DNA of 64,000 bases from Myxococcus qinghaiensis (lineage in GTDB: Bacteria; Myxococcota; Myxococcia; Myxococcales; Myxococcaceae): contig NZ_JAKCFA010000002.1 in assembly GCF_024198215.1 (NCBI RefSeq), positions 496,001 through 560,000 of the forward strand. The letters run 5' to 3'. This document shows, one piece after another, positions 16,110-25,690 of the stretch. The notes beneath the pieces were generated by a model. It did no database searches. It was not told where the DNA came from and worked only from the letters and a program-made list of their open reading frames with translations. How positions within the stretch are numbered: position 1 is the first letter of the stretch; every line of letters starts with the position of its first letter. Both the position numbers and the translations under genes were made by a program.

Positions 16110-19109
16110 CTACTCCATCGTCATGGCGCTCGGGTGCGCGAAGGTCTTCAGCATCGGAGCTTTGGGGCCTGGGTTGAGGATGCACTCGCCGGAGACCTGC
16201 GTGGCGATGTTGTCGCAGCCCGCCTTGTCATTGCCCCAGTCCGACGTGATGTTGAGCCACGCCAGCGAGCCGGTGAACGTCCCCATCGGCTGCCAGTGGA
16301 AGATGACCGGCCGGTCCCACGTGTTCCAGCTCACGCCATACCCCGTCACATCGGTCAGCGGGCCGAAGACGGGCAGGGTCTTGTACGTGAAATCGCCGGG
16401 GTGGGAGTAGAGCGCGTGCGAGCCCTTCGCCGAGAAGGCCGTCGGCCGGAAGCCCTCCAGCGCCATGGCCTTGTTGCCGAACTCGAAGAACCCTCCCTCT
16501 GAGTGCTGGCTCATGTAGACATACGCCGGGCGCCCATCGATGAACCGCACGGTGAGGTGCTCCCAGTCGCCCACGTGGTTGCCGAAGGTGGACGTCCCCC
16601 CGACGCAGCCAAGGTCGGTGCGGACGCCGAAGCAGACCTCCTTGCCCGCGTTGTACGGGTAGAACGTCCAGTAGATGAGGTCGGTGACGTTCGTGGGCCG
16701 TCCCTGCGAGGTGCGGCGGACCTTCTGGATGTAGACGGGCACGTGCGTCTGGTCCGGCCGCTGACCGCCGAGGAACGAGGGGTCCGTGCACGAGGGGCAC
16801 CCGAGTGCCTGGTTCGTCCACAGGAACCCTCCGGCGTCGTGCACGTTCGGGAGGAAGTGCTCCACCGAGGAGGGCAGGTAGTACTCCCCCGGGGCCAGGT
16901 AGATGCGCGGCGCGAACTGGAGCGCCGCCAGCTCGTCGACCAGTCCTCCCTGCAGCTCCGGATTGGCGAGCATGCTCTTGTTGAGCGCCCAGAAGCGCGC
17001 GGTGTCCGGAGCATCGTAGCCCGGATTGCCGACCATGACGGGGACCGTCAACGCGCGGTGGTCCAGCGAGTGCGTCTGGAAGACGGAGCCATCATGGTGC
17101 CCCCCCGAGCCCTGGTCGTTCCACACCCAGAGCTTGCCGCCGGGAACGACATACTCCGAGCGGACGCAGCGGATGAGGTCGGTGGACGGCTTGTCGTAAC
17201 CCAACTGGACCACGGAGCCCAGGCACGTATATCCCGCCGGCGCCACGGGGTGCCAGAAGCCGACGTCGTGCCTGCCGCCCGTGCCGCTGTCATTCCAGAT
17301 GAACGTGTAGTCGACCGGCCGTGCCAGCACGTCCCCCTCGCCCTTGACCACGAAGGTCATCCTCGGCGCCACGCCACGGCCATGCACCGGGACATCGCCC
17401 AGGGAGTAATGGCCCGGCAGTTGGCTGAGATTGGGACGCCACACGGAGAGGTCGGAGTGCGCGCCGGTCTTGTAGTCGTCGTAGATCCAATCGAACCCGC
17501 TGGTCGCCTGGACCCAGAGCCGCAGCGGGGCGCGCAGGCGCGCCTTGTCGGAGCGGAGCGTGAACTCTCCCGTCCTGCCCGTCAGCGTCGTCGCGGCGAC
17601 CAGCCTGTACGTGCCCGGACTCAGGTAGTACGAGATGCGCGCGACGGTGCCGCCGTCCAGGTTGTTGACCTCCGCGAGCACCCGGTTGCTGGTGTCCAGC
17701 AGGTAGAGGTAGGGGCCGACGCTGGCCTCCAGCTCGAACGTCACCACGTCCGGGGCCCCGGTGTAGTCGACGATGAACTGGCGGTTGTCGCGGCTGTTCG
17801 GGAGCTGTCCGCCGGACGGCGTCCAGCGTCCATACAGCGTGTTGTGGTCATCGCGCTCGGTGGTGGATTCGACGATGAGGCTGGACGTGTTCGCCTGGAA
17901 CGGCTGCCCGGTGAAGTCCGTATCCTGGGTGAGCACGACCTGGTCGCCCTGGAACCCGCTGTGCCAGTAGAGGGTGACGCGGTAGCCCTCGGGAACGCGG
18001 ATGGAGCGCAGGGTGTCGTTGCCAATGGTCAACTGGCCCAGGTCGTAGCGGCCCGCGAGCAGTGGCTGACTCGCCCCCTGGAAGTGGTTGCCCTTGTAGA
18101 TGGTGACCGGCGCCTCCACCTTGAGGCTGGACGTCTTCTGGTCGATCGCGCGTCCCGTCAGGTCCGTGTCCGACGTGAGGGTGACCGGCGTGCCCTTGAA
18201 GGACCGGTCCGGATAGAGCGTGAGCACCCAGCCGCGCGGCACGCGGACCGAGTGGATGGCGTCCTCACCCACGGACAGCTCGTGGGCGTCGTACCAGCCG
18301 GGCTGGAGCGACTGGAGCCCGGCGTTCGACGTGCTCGCGGAGTAGACGGTCACGGTGGGCGTCCACGTCGTCGCGGCGGAGCCATAGAACAAGGGAAGGC
18401 TTCCCCCGGTGAGGCCCTCGGAGTCCGCGGGCCCGGTCCAGCCGCAGTAGCCACCGCCCCGCAGCGCGACAACCTGGTCGCCCCAGGTGTAGACGCTCGA
18501 GCCTTGTTGGGCGTAGCCCTTCACCGAGAAGGCCTCGGTCGCCACCTTGAACGGCGTGCCCCGCAGGTCGATGTTGGCCCGGCCCGAGTCCGCCCAGTCG
18601 CAGGACAGCGCCGTGGCGAACGACACCGAGGTGACGGGCTGGTTCGCGTGGAGGAGCTGTCCGGTGGAGGTCGCGAAGGTCTTGTCCGTCGTGTCCACCC
18701 GCAGGGTGTGCGGGTCGATGCGCAGCCGCTGGTAGGCGGTGCGCACCGTGGTGCCGGGGGCCGCGTCTCCCGCGGTGTACTGGGCGAAGTTGGCGAACGT
18801 GCCCCGCTCTCTCAGCTCGAGGTACTCACGCGGCGTCCCCGCCATGTCATGGCACCAGGCCATCCACGGTCGGGCCGGGTCTCCCATCAGGTGCAGGGCG
18901 TACTCGCCATCTCCGGCGGTGGGGCGGGCCGCGCGGATCTCCTGGCAGGACCTCTCCCGCAGGGGCCCCAGCGGCTGTTCCACGACGGGCAGCGCGTCCA
19001 GCTCCCCGGGTCCTGGCTCCGCGCCCACTTCGTCCGGTGACATCGGCTGACAACCCATACAAAGCACCGCGAGGGCGCTCCACTGCTTCCATCCACGACG
19101 CCGAGGCAT
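16110..19109 (-). CDS. Secreted GON / beta-gamma-crystallin / Vps62-domain protein (paralogue 1)
   Basis: It has 999 residues. An N-terminal export signal ends at MGC (Cys20, an imperfect lipobox). Residues 55-240 form a GON domain: SCQEIRAARPTAGDGEY, WCHDM, NFAQYTAGD, TVRTAYQRLRIDPHT and LSCDWADSGRANIDLRGTPF, as in the C-terminus of animal ADAMTS proteases. Residues about 255-415 hold two Greek-key repeats (VTIYKGNHFQGASQPL, VTLYWHSGFQGDQVVL) of beta-gamma-crystallin type. A beta domain of PPC type follows (about 440-530). Residues about 550-985 are a Vps62/DUF946 domain (FWALNKSMLANPELQ, NHVGDWEHLTVRF). The tandem paralogue lies 85 bp upstream. Function is unknown; surface binding is likely. 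Confidence 0.8.
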   Translation of the reverse strand: MPRRRGWKQWSALAVLCMGCQPMSPDEVGAEPGPGELDALPVVEQPLGPLRERSCQEIRAARPTAGDGEYALHLMGDPARPWMAWCHDMAGTPREYLELRERGTFANFAQYTAGDAAPGTTVRTAYQRLRIDPHTLRVDTTDKTFATSTGQLLHANQPVTSVSFATALSCDWADSGRANIDLRGTPFKVATEAFSVKGYAQQGSSVYTWGDQVVALRGGGYCGWTGPADSEGLTGGSLPLFYGSAATTWTPTVTVYSASTSNAGLQSLQPGWYDAHELSVGEDAIHSVRVPRGWVLTLYPDRSFKGTPVTLTSDTDLTGRAIDQKTSSLKVEAPVTIYKGNHFQGASQPLLAGRYDLGQLTIGNDTLRSIRVPEGYRVTLYWHSGFQGDQVVLTQDTDFTGQPFQANTSSLIVESTTERDDHNTLYGRWTPSGGQLPNSRDNRQFIVDYTGAPDVVTFELEASVGPYLYLLDTSNRVLAEVNNLDGGTVARISYYLSPGTYRLVAATTLTGRTGEFTLRSDKARLRAPLRLWVQATSGFDWIYDDYKTGAHSDLSVWRPNLSQLPGHYSLGDVPVHGRGVAPRMTFVVKGEGDVLARPVDYTFIWNDSGTGGRHDVGFWHPVAPAGYTCLGSVVQLGYDKPSTDLIRCVRSEYVVPGGKLWVWNDQGSGGHHDGSVFQTHSLDHRALTVPVMVGNPGYDAPDTARFWALNKSMLANPELQGGLVDELAALQFAPRIYLAPGEYYLPSSVEHFLPNVHDAGGFLWTNQALGCPSCTDPSFLGGQRPDQTHVPVYIQKVRRTSQGRPTNVTDLIYWTFYPYNAGKEVCFGVRTDLGCVGGTSTFGNHVGDWEHLTVRFIDGRPAYVYMSQHSEGGFFEFGNKAMALEGFRPTAFSAKGSHALYSHPGDFTYKTLPVFGPLTDVTGYGVSWNTWDRPVIFHWQPMGTFTGSLAWLNITSDWGNDKAGCDNIATQVSGECILNPGPKAPMLKTFAHPSAMTME

Positions 19110-19179
19110 TCTTGCTGAACCGTCCTTTCATCCCAGGAGTGATGTCTCCCGTGACGAAAGGACGGCGGGATGGCGCGCG

Positions 19180-19193
19180 TGTTATTTCCCGCG
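19180..19193 (-). promoter_or_regulatory. Conserved 14-bp motif upstream of paralogue 1
   Basis: The minus-strand sequence CGCGGGAAATAACA lies 70 bp before the start at 19109. The same motif with one mismatch precedes the other paralogue. It could be an extended -10 region or an activator site; the flanking bases are not conserved. Confidence 0.35.
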
Positions 19194-19194
19194 A

Positions 19195-22170
19195 CTATTG
19201 CAGCGGCAGGTGGCCCGGCTGGGTGAACGGCTGGGCCATGGGGGCCTTGGGGCCCGGGTTGAGGATGCAGTCGTTCACGTAGACCTGGCTCGGATCTCCG
19301 CATCCGGCCTTGTCATTGCCCCAGTCCACGGTCAGGTTGAAGTGCTCCAGCCCGGGCGTGGTGTACGTCCCCGCCGGCTGCCAGGGGAAGATGAGGGAAT
19401 TGTTCCAGCCGTCCCAGGCGAGGCCTTGCCCCGTGTCATCGTGGTAGTACTCGCTGGAATTGACCTGGGCGTAGGTGTATCGGCCGGGGGCCGGATACAG
19501 GCCATGGGAGCCCTGGGCCGCGTAGACCTCGGGGTGGAGGTCCACGAGGGCCACGTCCTTGCTGGCGAAGTGGGTGGGAGCAAGTCCCGCGCGCTGGCTC
19601 AGGGCCATCTGGGTCGGTCGGCCGTCGACGAACCGCAGGGTGAGGTGCTCCCAATCCCCCACGTGGTTGTCGAACGTCGTGTATTGCAGACAGTACGTCC
19701 GGAAGGGGCCCCACTTCGTGCAGAGGGGCTTGCCACGGTTGTAGGGGAAGAAGAGCCAGTAGATGACGTCGGTGGTGTGGGTGGGCTGGCCCGCCTGGGT
19801 GCGCGGGATGATCTGCGCGTAGATGGGGACGCTGTGCTGGTCCGGGCGCAGCCCGTGGAGGAACGGCAGGTTCGTGCATTCGGGGCAGGCGAGCGCGTCC
19901 CAGGTCTTGAGCCGCACGCCGTCATCCACCATGTGCGGCACGAAGTCGTTCATGCCGGAGGGGAAGAACGCCTCGTTGGGGTGGAGCCGGATGCGGGGAG
20001 CGTAGCGCAGCACCGCGAGGTCGTCGACGAAGCCCCCTTGCAGCTCCGGGTTGGCGAGCGCGCTGTTGTTGAGGGCCCAGAACCGCGAGCCGTCTGGATC
20101 GTCGTAGTGATCCAGGCCCACGAAGGTGGACGTCGCCAGCGTGCGGTGGTCCCCGGGGTCCGCCTGCCACAGCGCGATGTCACCATGCTTGCCGGAGCCC
20201 TTGTCGTTCCAGACCCAGTGGGCGGCCGCGGGCAGCACGTACGCGTCCTTGACGCAGCGGATGCGGTCCGTGGGCGGCGGGCCGTACCCCAACTCCACGA
20301 CGGAACCCAGACACGTGTATCCGGGAGGGGGAACGGGTTGCCAGAAGGCGGCGTCGTGCTTGCCTCGCGTGCCTCGGTCCTCCCATATCCGGTTGTAATA
20401 GAGAGGCTTGGTGAGCAGGTCTCCCTCGCCGGAGACCACGAACGTCGTCCGGGGGGCCTGTTCATGGTCGGGCATGGCGATGTCGCCCAGCGAGAAGTAG
20501 CCGGGGTGCTGGCTCAAGTCGGGACGCCAGACGGAGACATCGTCGTGTGAGCCCGTGCCGGTGTCGTCGTAGGCCCACGTGAAGGTGCTCACCGACTTCA
20601 CCCACAGCCGCTGCGGAAGGCTCAGGCGCGCCTTGTCCGAGCGGACCGTGAAGTCCATCGTCTGGCCCACCTCGGCGGTGGCGGCCACCAGCTTGTAGGT
20701 TCCCGGCGTCAGGAAGTACGCGAGGCGCGCGTGGCCGTCTGCCATCGTCTCTCCGCGCTCCATGAGCAACTGGCCGTTGGCATCCAGGAGGTAGAGGTAG
20801 GGACCGAAGCGGGCCTCCAGATCGAAGCTCACGATGTCGGGGCGGCCCGTGTACTCGACCGTGAAGGCGCGGTTGTGCGGGCTGTTCCAGTCCATTCCCC
20901 CCGAGGAGTTCCAGCGGCCGTGGACGGCGTTGTTGTACCGGGCGGTGGTGGATTCGACCACGATGCTGGAGGTCTGCGCATCGAAGGCGTGGCCGGAGAG
21001 GTCGGTGTTCTCGGTGAGGATGAGCCGCTCGCCCTGGAAGCCAGCATGCTGGTAGAGCGTGACCTGGAAGCCCTCCGGCACCTGGAGCGAGCGCACGGAG
21101 TCATTGCCGATGGTGAGCTGCCACAGCTCGTAGCGACCGGCGCGCAGCGTCTGTCTGGCGCCCTCATAGCCGTGGCGGGAGTGGATGGTGACCTCGGCCT
21201 TCACCTCGATGCCGCGCGCCTGGCGGTACCACGCGTTGCCGACGAACTCGGTGTCGGCGCTGAGGGTGTGCGTGGTGCCGGTGAAGCCCGGGCCGGCATG
21301 GAGCACGACCCTCCAGCCGCGCGGGACATGGAAGGCGCCGAGGCCCTGGGTGCCCAGGTTCAGGTCCTGGGTGTTGTAGTAACCGGGCTGTAGCGGCTGC
21401 GCAGTGGCCTCCGAGACGTCCCTGGGATAGACGCGGGCGACGGGCGCCCAGGGGATGTTGGCGAGGGCGTAGAACAGGGGCAGCTTCCCGCCGGTGAGCC
21501 CGTCGGCGTTGAGCGGGGCGTTCGAGCCGCAGTACCCGCCACCCTTCAGGGAGACGACCTGGTCGGCGAAGCCGTAGACCTGGGAGCCGACCTGTTCCCA
21601 GCCGCTCACCACGAAGGCGTCCGGGGCGACCCTGAACGGCGTGCCACGCAGGTCGATGTTGGCCCGGCCCGTGTCACCCCAGTCGCACGACATCGCCGTG
21701 GCGAAGGGCATGGAGGTGACGGGCTGGTTCGCGTGGAGGAGCTGCCCCGTGCTGGTCGCGAACGTCGTGTCGGAGGTGTCCACCTCCCGGGTGTGGGGAT
21801 TGATGCGGAGCTTGGAGTACCGGGTGCGGACGTTGGTGCCCGGTGAGGCGTCGCCCGCGGTGTACTGGGAGAAGTTGGAGAAGAGGGTGCGCTCCTGGAG
21901 GGGCAGGTACTCCTTTGGTGCTCCTGTCATCCCGTGGCAATAGACGCGCCATGGCCAGTCCGGGTTCCCCATCACATACAGCGTGTACTCGCCATCCGGG
22001 GCCGAGGGCCGGGCCTGCTGGATGTCCAGACACGATTCCTCCCGGGGAGGGGCGAGCTCCCGCTGGAGGGATGCGAGGCTGAACTCCGCCTCCTCTTCCA
22101 GGACTTCACCCTGACAGCCCATCACGAGCGTTGTGAGGCATCCCAGCAGCTTCCTGCCAATCCGACCCAT
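19195..22170 (-). CDS. Secreted GON / beta-gamma-crystallin / Vps62-domain lipoprotein (paralogue 2)
   Basis: It has 991 residues. The lipobox is VMGC after MGRIGRKLLGCLTTL. It shares the full domain order with the gene downstream: GON domain (SCLDIQQARPSAPDGEYTLY, WRVYCHGM, NFSQYTAGDASPG, AMSCDWGDTGRANIDLRGTP), two crystallin-like repeats (VTIHSRHGYEGARQTL, VTLYQHAGFQGERLIL), a PPC-like beta domain and the Vps62-type domain (FWALNNSALANPELQGGFVD, NHVGDWEHLTLRF, ending LNPGPKAPM). The first crystallin-like repeat is degenerate. The two copies are alike end to end but differ at many residues, so the duplication is old. It is the upstream gene of the pair and may be cotranscribed with it, although each has its own upstream motif. 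Confidence 0.8.
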   Translation of the reverse strand: MGRIGRKLLGCLTTLVMGCQGEVLEEEAEFSLASLQRELAPPREESCLDIQQARPSAPDGEYTLYVMGNPDWPWRVYCHGMTGAPKEYLPLQERTLFSNFSQYTAGDASPGTNVRTRYSKLRINPHTREVDTSDTTFATSTGQLLHANQPVTSMPFATAMSCDWGDTGRANIDLRGTPFRVAPDAFVVSGWEQVGSQVYGFADQVVSLKGGGYCGSNAPLNADGLTGGKLPLFYALANIPWAPVARVYPRDVSEATAQPLQPGYYNTQDLNLGTQGLGAFHVPRGWRVVLHAGPGFTGTTHTLSADTEFVGNAWYRQARGIEVKAEVTIHSRHGYEGARQTLRAGRYELWQLTIGNDSVRSLQVPEGFQVTLYQHAGFQGERLILTENTDLSGHAFDAQTSSIVVESTTARYNNAVHGRWNSSGGMDWNSPHNRAFTVEYTGRPDIVSFDLEARFGPYLYLLDANGQLLMERGETMADGHARLAYFLTPGTYKLVAATAEVGQTMDFTVRSDKARLSLPQRLWVKSVSTFTWAYDDTGTGSHDDVSVWRPDLSQHPGYFSLGDIAMPDHEQAPRTTFVVSGEGDLLTKPLYYNRIWEDRGTRGKHDAAFWQPVPPPGYTCLGSVVELGYGPPPTDRIRCVKDAYVLPAAAHWVWNDKGSGKHGDIALWQADPGDHRTLATSTFVGLDHYDDPDGSRFWALNNSALANPELQGGFVDDLAVLRYAPRIRLHPNEAFFPSGMNDFVPHMVDDGVRLKTWDALACPECTNLPFLHGLRPDQHSVPIYAQIIPRTQAGQPTHTTDVIYWLFFPYNRGKPLCTKWGPFRTYCLQYTTFDNHVGDWEHLTLRFVDGRPTQMALSQRAGLAPTHFASKDVALVDLHPEVYAAQGSHGLYPAPGRYTYAQVNSSEYYHDDTGQGLAWDGWNNSLIFPWQPAGTYTTPGLEHFNLTVDWGNDKAGCGDPSQVYVNDCILNPGPKAPMAQPFTQPGHLPLQ

Positions 22171-22228
22171 TGCTTTGACCTCTCCCAGCGTGAATTCAGC
22201 GAGCAGGAGACGGGGCGAGGGAGGGGGC

Positions 22229-22242
22229 TGTTATTTTCCGCG
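22229..22242 (-). promoter_or_regulatory. Conserved 14-bp motif upstream of paralogue 2
   Basis: CGCGGAAAATAACA on the minus strand lies 58 bp before the start at 22170. It differs by one base from the motif upstream of the downstream paralogue. See the entry at 19180. Confidence 0.35.
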
Positions 22243-22457
22243 GCCACTTTCTGAATTTTTGGGGCGCTGTGTCCTTCTTCAACAAAGGGCCGGGTGGAAG
22301 AGGTGTGCCGTGACGACGTACCTGCACGAAGTCGTGTTGTTCCTCGATGAGTTGAACCCAGAGGTCCCCTCACCCCACCGACACGGTACGGACAGCGATG
22401 GGAGAGGCGTTCGAACCCTTTCGCGCGGGCACGTTCGAGGAAGCGTGACCGCCCGCT

Positions 22458-23630
22458 TCAGTGGAACAAGGCGGGCCACCACCGGGCGCGGCAGATGGAA
22501 TACGGCCTGTGGCTCTCACTGACGTAGATCGAAGGCAGGCTCTCGACGACCGTCCCGTCGCGGCCCATGCTGACCATGAAACACGCATCCCCCATCCCCG
22601 TGCTCGGCAGGCGCACCGTGCCGCAGGACTCGCCCGAGGGCGCCGTGAGCCGCGCCTCGAACTGGCAACCCGAGGGGTCCTCATTCACCGTCGTCCACCG
22701 GATGTAACCCCTCCCGCCTGAAAGCAGCGCGAACGGGCTCGTGTCCCCATTCGAAAGCCAGCCAGGGACAGGACCCGCCGACGTCTGCAGGGAACCGAAG
22801 GAGGCCACCCACGACTTGCCCAGATAGTTCTGGGCGCTCAGAAGCAGACCGCCCTGCACCAGGGGCACGAGCGTGTAATGCGCGTACTGCGGCGGATTCG
22901 GCAGCGTGAGCGCGGAGAACGAGGTGCCAGGCTGACCCGAGTTGTCCACCCAGACGCCCTCCACCTCCGCCGCCCCCGAGGACGTCTGCGCGATGGACAG
23001 CACCAGCGTATGGCCCTCCGTGTTCACGCCCACCACGTGCGGCGGGCCACTCAGGATCGTTGCCAGCGACGTGCTCCAGCGAACCTGCCCGACGTCGCTG
23101 TAGGCCCGGACGGTCTTGTCCTCCCCCACCTCATGCAGGCCCCCCATCGGATTCTCCGCGTTCCACAGCACACCCGTCGCCGGTTCCGAGAGAACCGCGA
23201 ACTGCCGGTTGACGTTGTCGAGGAACGTCAACCACGAGAGGTCCGCGAGCGGGTGATAGGCCCGCCCCAGGAACCCGCGCGACTGACCGAGCAACTGCAT
23301 GGTGTTCGCATTCGAGACGCCGCCGCCCCACAAATAGCTGCCGTCGGGGCGCAACACCGTGAACCCCATCGACCGGAGGTTCTCGGGCATCTGGGTCATG
23401 ATGATGTTGCCCGCACCATCCACCGCCGAGTAATCACACGAACCGTAAGTCGACGTCGCCTGGGTGGCGTACTTCCAGGCCTCGAGCGCTTCCGGCTGGA
23501 TGACCGGAACCACCTCGCATCCATCCGCCGCCCATGCCGGAGATGAGAATCCCACGCAGCCAACAAGAAGCCCCACGCCAAAGAACCACTGCCCTCTGTT
23601 ACCCACCTTCACGTTCGCCCCACCCTTCAT
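22458..23630 (-). CDS. Secreted protein of unknown function, probably beta-propeller-like
   Basis: The ATG at 23630 is chosen because it gives a signal peptide (KVGNRGQWFFGVGLLVGCVG then FSSPAWA, cleaved before ADGCEV); the open frame extends 300 bp further upstream without one. The 390-residue product has repeated short beta-strand units with turn motifs such as GYVRPDG-like VLRPDGSYLWGGG, DKTVRAYSDVGQVRW, GHTLVLSIAQ and GGLLLSAQNY, suggesting a propeller of the type found in other myxobacterial secreted proteins. Three or four Cys near the C-terminus (SGCQFEA, SCGTVR, DACFMV) may form disulfides. I know no named family for it. Confidence 0.65.
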   Translation of the reverse strand: MKGGANVKVGNRGQWFFGVGLLVGCVGFSSPAWAADGCEVVPVIQPEALEAWKYATQATSTYGSCDYSAVDGAGNIIMTQMPENLRSMGFTVLRPDGSYLWGGGVSNANTMQLLGQSRGFLGRAYHPLADLSWLTFLDNVNRQFAVLSEPATGVLWNAENPMGGLHEVGEDKTVRAYSDVGQVRWSTSLATILSGPPHVVGVNTEGHTLVLSIAQTSSGAAEVEGVWVDNSGQPGTSFSALTLPNPPQYAHYTLVPLVQGGLLLSAQNYLGKSWVASFGSLQTSAGPVPGWLSNGDTSPFALLSGGRGYIRWTTVNEDPSGCQFEARLTAPSGESCGTVRLPSTGMGDACFMVSMGRDGTVVESLPSIYVSESHRPYSICRARWWPALFH

Positions 23631-23910
23631 CCGACTTGACTGTGAGTGCAGGTAAGAATGGGCCTCGGGAAAAACCAGTGGGGGTGGCACCAGGTCCTCG
23701 GACTGTTGATTGCGTGAACGTGCTCCTCTGGACGAGCGACCAGCAAGGGTCCAGGCAGGAGAGGTCAGACGCGGCCGCTCACCCAGACATCTCGACTCGC
23801 GGCACCCACTCAAATTCACACCTCCGAGCTGCATCCAGCGATGTGATTTCTGTACTGGCTTCCGCGCCCCCTGTTCTGTACCGCTCGCGCGGGCATACGG
23901 TGGCGAGTGG

Positions 23911-25125
23911 ATGAAACAGCACGCCGTCACGCCATCCGCTGAAGCCAGTCAACTGCTGACCGGCGAAACCGCGCCCGCCTTCACGGGCTCCACGCTGTCC
24001 GCGGGCTTCGTCACGGTGCTCGTGGCCTTCTCGAGCACGGGCGCCCTCATCTTCCAGGCCGCGGAGGCCGCGGGCGCGACCGCCGCGCAGATGAGCTCCT
24101 GGATGGGCGCACTCGGTCTCGGCATCGCCGTGACGACCATCGGCCTGTCCCTGCGCTACCGCACCCCCGTCCTCACCGGATGGTCCACCCCTGGCGCGGC
24201 GCTGCTCGCCACCAGCCTCATCGGCCTGCCGATGTCCGACGCCATCGGCGTGTTCCTCTTCTGCGGCGCGCTCATCACCCTCTTCGGTGTCACCGGCTGG
24301 TTCGAGCGGGCCCTCGGCCACATCTCGCTCCCCCTCACCGCCGCGATGCTCGCCGGAATCCTCGCCCGCTTCGGCTTGGACGTCTTCGTGTCCATGAAGA
24401 CGCGGCTCCTGCTCGTCGCCGTCATGCTCGGCGCCTATGTGCTCGGCAAGCGCCTGTGGCCCCGCTACGCCATCCTCGTCGTCCTGGGGCTCGGCTCGTG
24501 CGTGGCCTGGGCCTCCGGCCTGATGCGCTTCTCCGAGCTGCACTTCGCCTGGGCCACGCCCGTCTTCACCGCGCCGACCTTCTCGTGGCACGCGCTGCTC
24601 GGCGTCGGCGTGCCGCTCTTCATCGTGACGATGGCGTCCCAGAACGTCCCCGGCGTCGCCGTGCTCCGCGCGTCCGGCTACACCACGCCCATCTCGCCCA
24701 TCATCACCACCACGGGCCTCGCGACGATGGCGCTCGCCCCCTTCGGCTGCTTCGCCCTCAACCTCGCCGCCATCACCGCCGCCATCTGCACCGGCAAGGA
24801 AGCCCACGAGGACCCCTCCAAGCGCTATGCCGGCGGCGTCGTCTCCGGCGCCCTCTACCTCCTGGCGGGCCTCGCCGGAGCGACCTTCGTCACCCTCTTC
24901 ACCGCCTTCCCCCGCGAGCTCGTCCTCGCCATCGCCGGCATGGCCTTGTTCGGCACCATCGCCAACAGCCTGTCCATGGCCATGAGCAGCGAGCGCCATC
25001 GAGAGGGCGCTGTCGTCACCTTCCTGGTCGCCCTGTCCAATGTCTCCCTGTTCGGCGTCGGCGCCGCCTTCTGGGCCCTGGTCCTGGGCCTCGCCACCAC
25101 CACCGTCGTCAACTGGCGACGCTAG
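23911..25125 (+). CDS. benE: BenE-family permease (benzoate/H+ symporter type)
   Basis: This is an inner-membrane transporter of 404 residues with about twelve hydrophobic segments. BenE signatures include GFVTVLVAFSSTGALIFQAA, VLTGWSTPGAALLATS (substrate-site loop), FIVTMASQNVPGVAVLRASG and APFGCFALNLAAITAAICTG. BenE proteins import benzoate with protons, but no aromatic-ring degradation genes adjoin it, so the true substrate may differ. The ATG at 23911 follows a 280-bp gap that separates it from the divergent secreted-protein gene and probably contains both promoters. Its DNA has normal host composition. Confidence 0.9.
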   Translation: MKQHAVTPSAEASQLLTGETAPAFTGSTLSAGFVTVLVAFSSTGALIFQAAEAAGATAAQMSSWMGALGLGIAVTTIGLSLRYRTPVLTGWSTPGAALLATSLIGLPMSDAIGVFLFCGALITLFGVTGWFERALGHISLPLTAAMLAGILARFGLDVFVSMKTRLLLVAVMLGAYVLGKRLWPRYAILVVLGLGSCVAWASGLMRFSELHFAWATPVFTAPTFSWHALLGVGVPLFIVTMASQNVPGVAVLRASGYTTPISPIITTTGLATMALAPFGCFALNLAAITAAICTGKEAHEDPSKRYAGGVVSGALYLLAGLAGATFVTLFTAFPRELVLAIAGMALFGTIANSLSMAMSSERHREGAVVTFLVALSNVSLFGVGAAFWALVLGLATTTVVNWRR

Positions 25126-25246
25126 AAAGCCCCCCGCGCCCGTCTCGCCCGAGACATGGCGCGCCGCGTGATACATCGCTGGAGACGCCTGGCCGTTCCG
25201 CCCCGGGTGGATAGCGGGGACCCCGGATTGCTCGGTTGCTTGGAGA

Positions 25247-25690
25247 ATGAGAAAGTACGCCTCGGGTCGTCTGCATTCGTCCCCCTCTCGAGGCCCCCCC
25301 AGCGTGAGCGCCCGACCCGGTCTTGCCTTCGCAGTGTCCGTGGAACAGGGAGTCCCCTCCGCCCTCCCCTCTCGCGCCATCGAAGTCGACGTCGGCGTGG
25401 CGCTCCCCACCGCCTTCGGTGGACTGCGCAAGGTGCTCAAGGCCTGTGAGGACGCGGCCCCCGACGTCCACCGCGCCATCGCCGCCGCGCACCCCTCCGA
25501 GTGGAACCGGCTGTTCCCCGGCACGACGCAGGGTGTCCCCGCGCTCGAGGACCTGGCGCTGTCCCCCTCCGAGCGTCGCCTCCACCGTGAATCCGAGCAG
25601 ACGTTCTGGATTCTCACCGTGGCCGCGCGAACCATCGTGGAGACGCTGCGCGCCAGCGGCCGCCCCCTCGTGCTGCATGGCGCGCATTAG
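25247..25690 (+). pseudogene. 5' fragment of an unidentified gene, cut by the IS91-like repeat
   Basis: The frame opens MRKYASGRLHSSPSRGPPS and develops into well-ordered helical sequence (FGGLRKVLKACEDAAPDVHR, ESEQTFWILTVAARTIVETL, RASGRPLVLHGA). It stops at codon 148, exactly where the repeat at 25689 begins (the TAG spans the junction). The C-terminal wording suggests the N-terminal part of a larger ATPase/TPR-like protein. The most likely reading is a host gene that lost its 3' part to the insertion. Confidence 0.5.

Noticed and set aside
16503-19040. An 845-codon plus-strand open frame opposite the GON-Vps62 gene
   Set aside because: Composition (His/Arg/Gly/Val-rich) and lack of motifs mark it as a shadow of the minus-strand gene.
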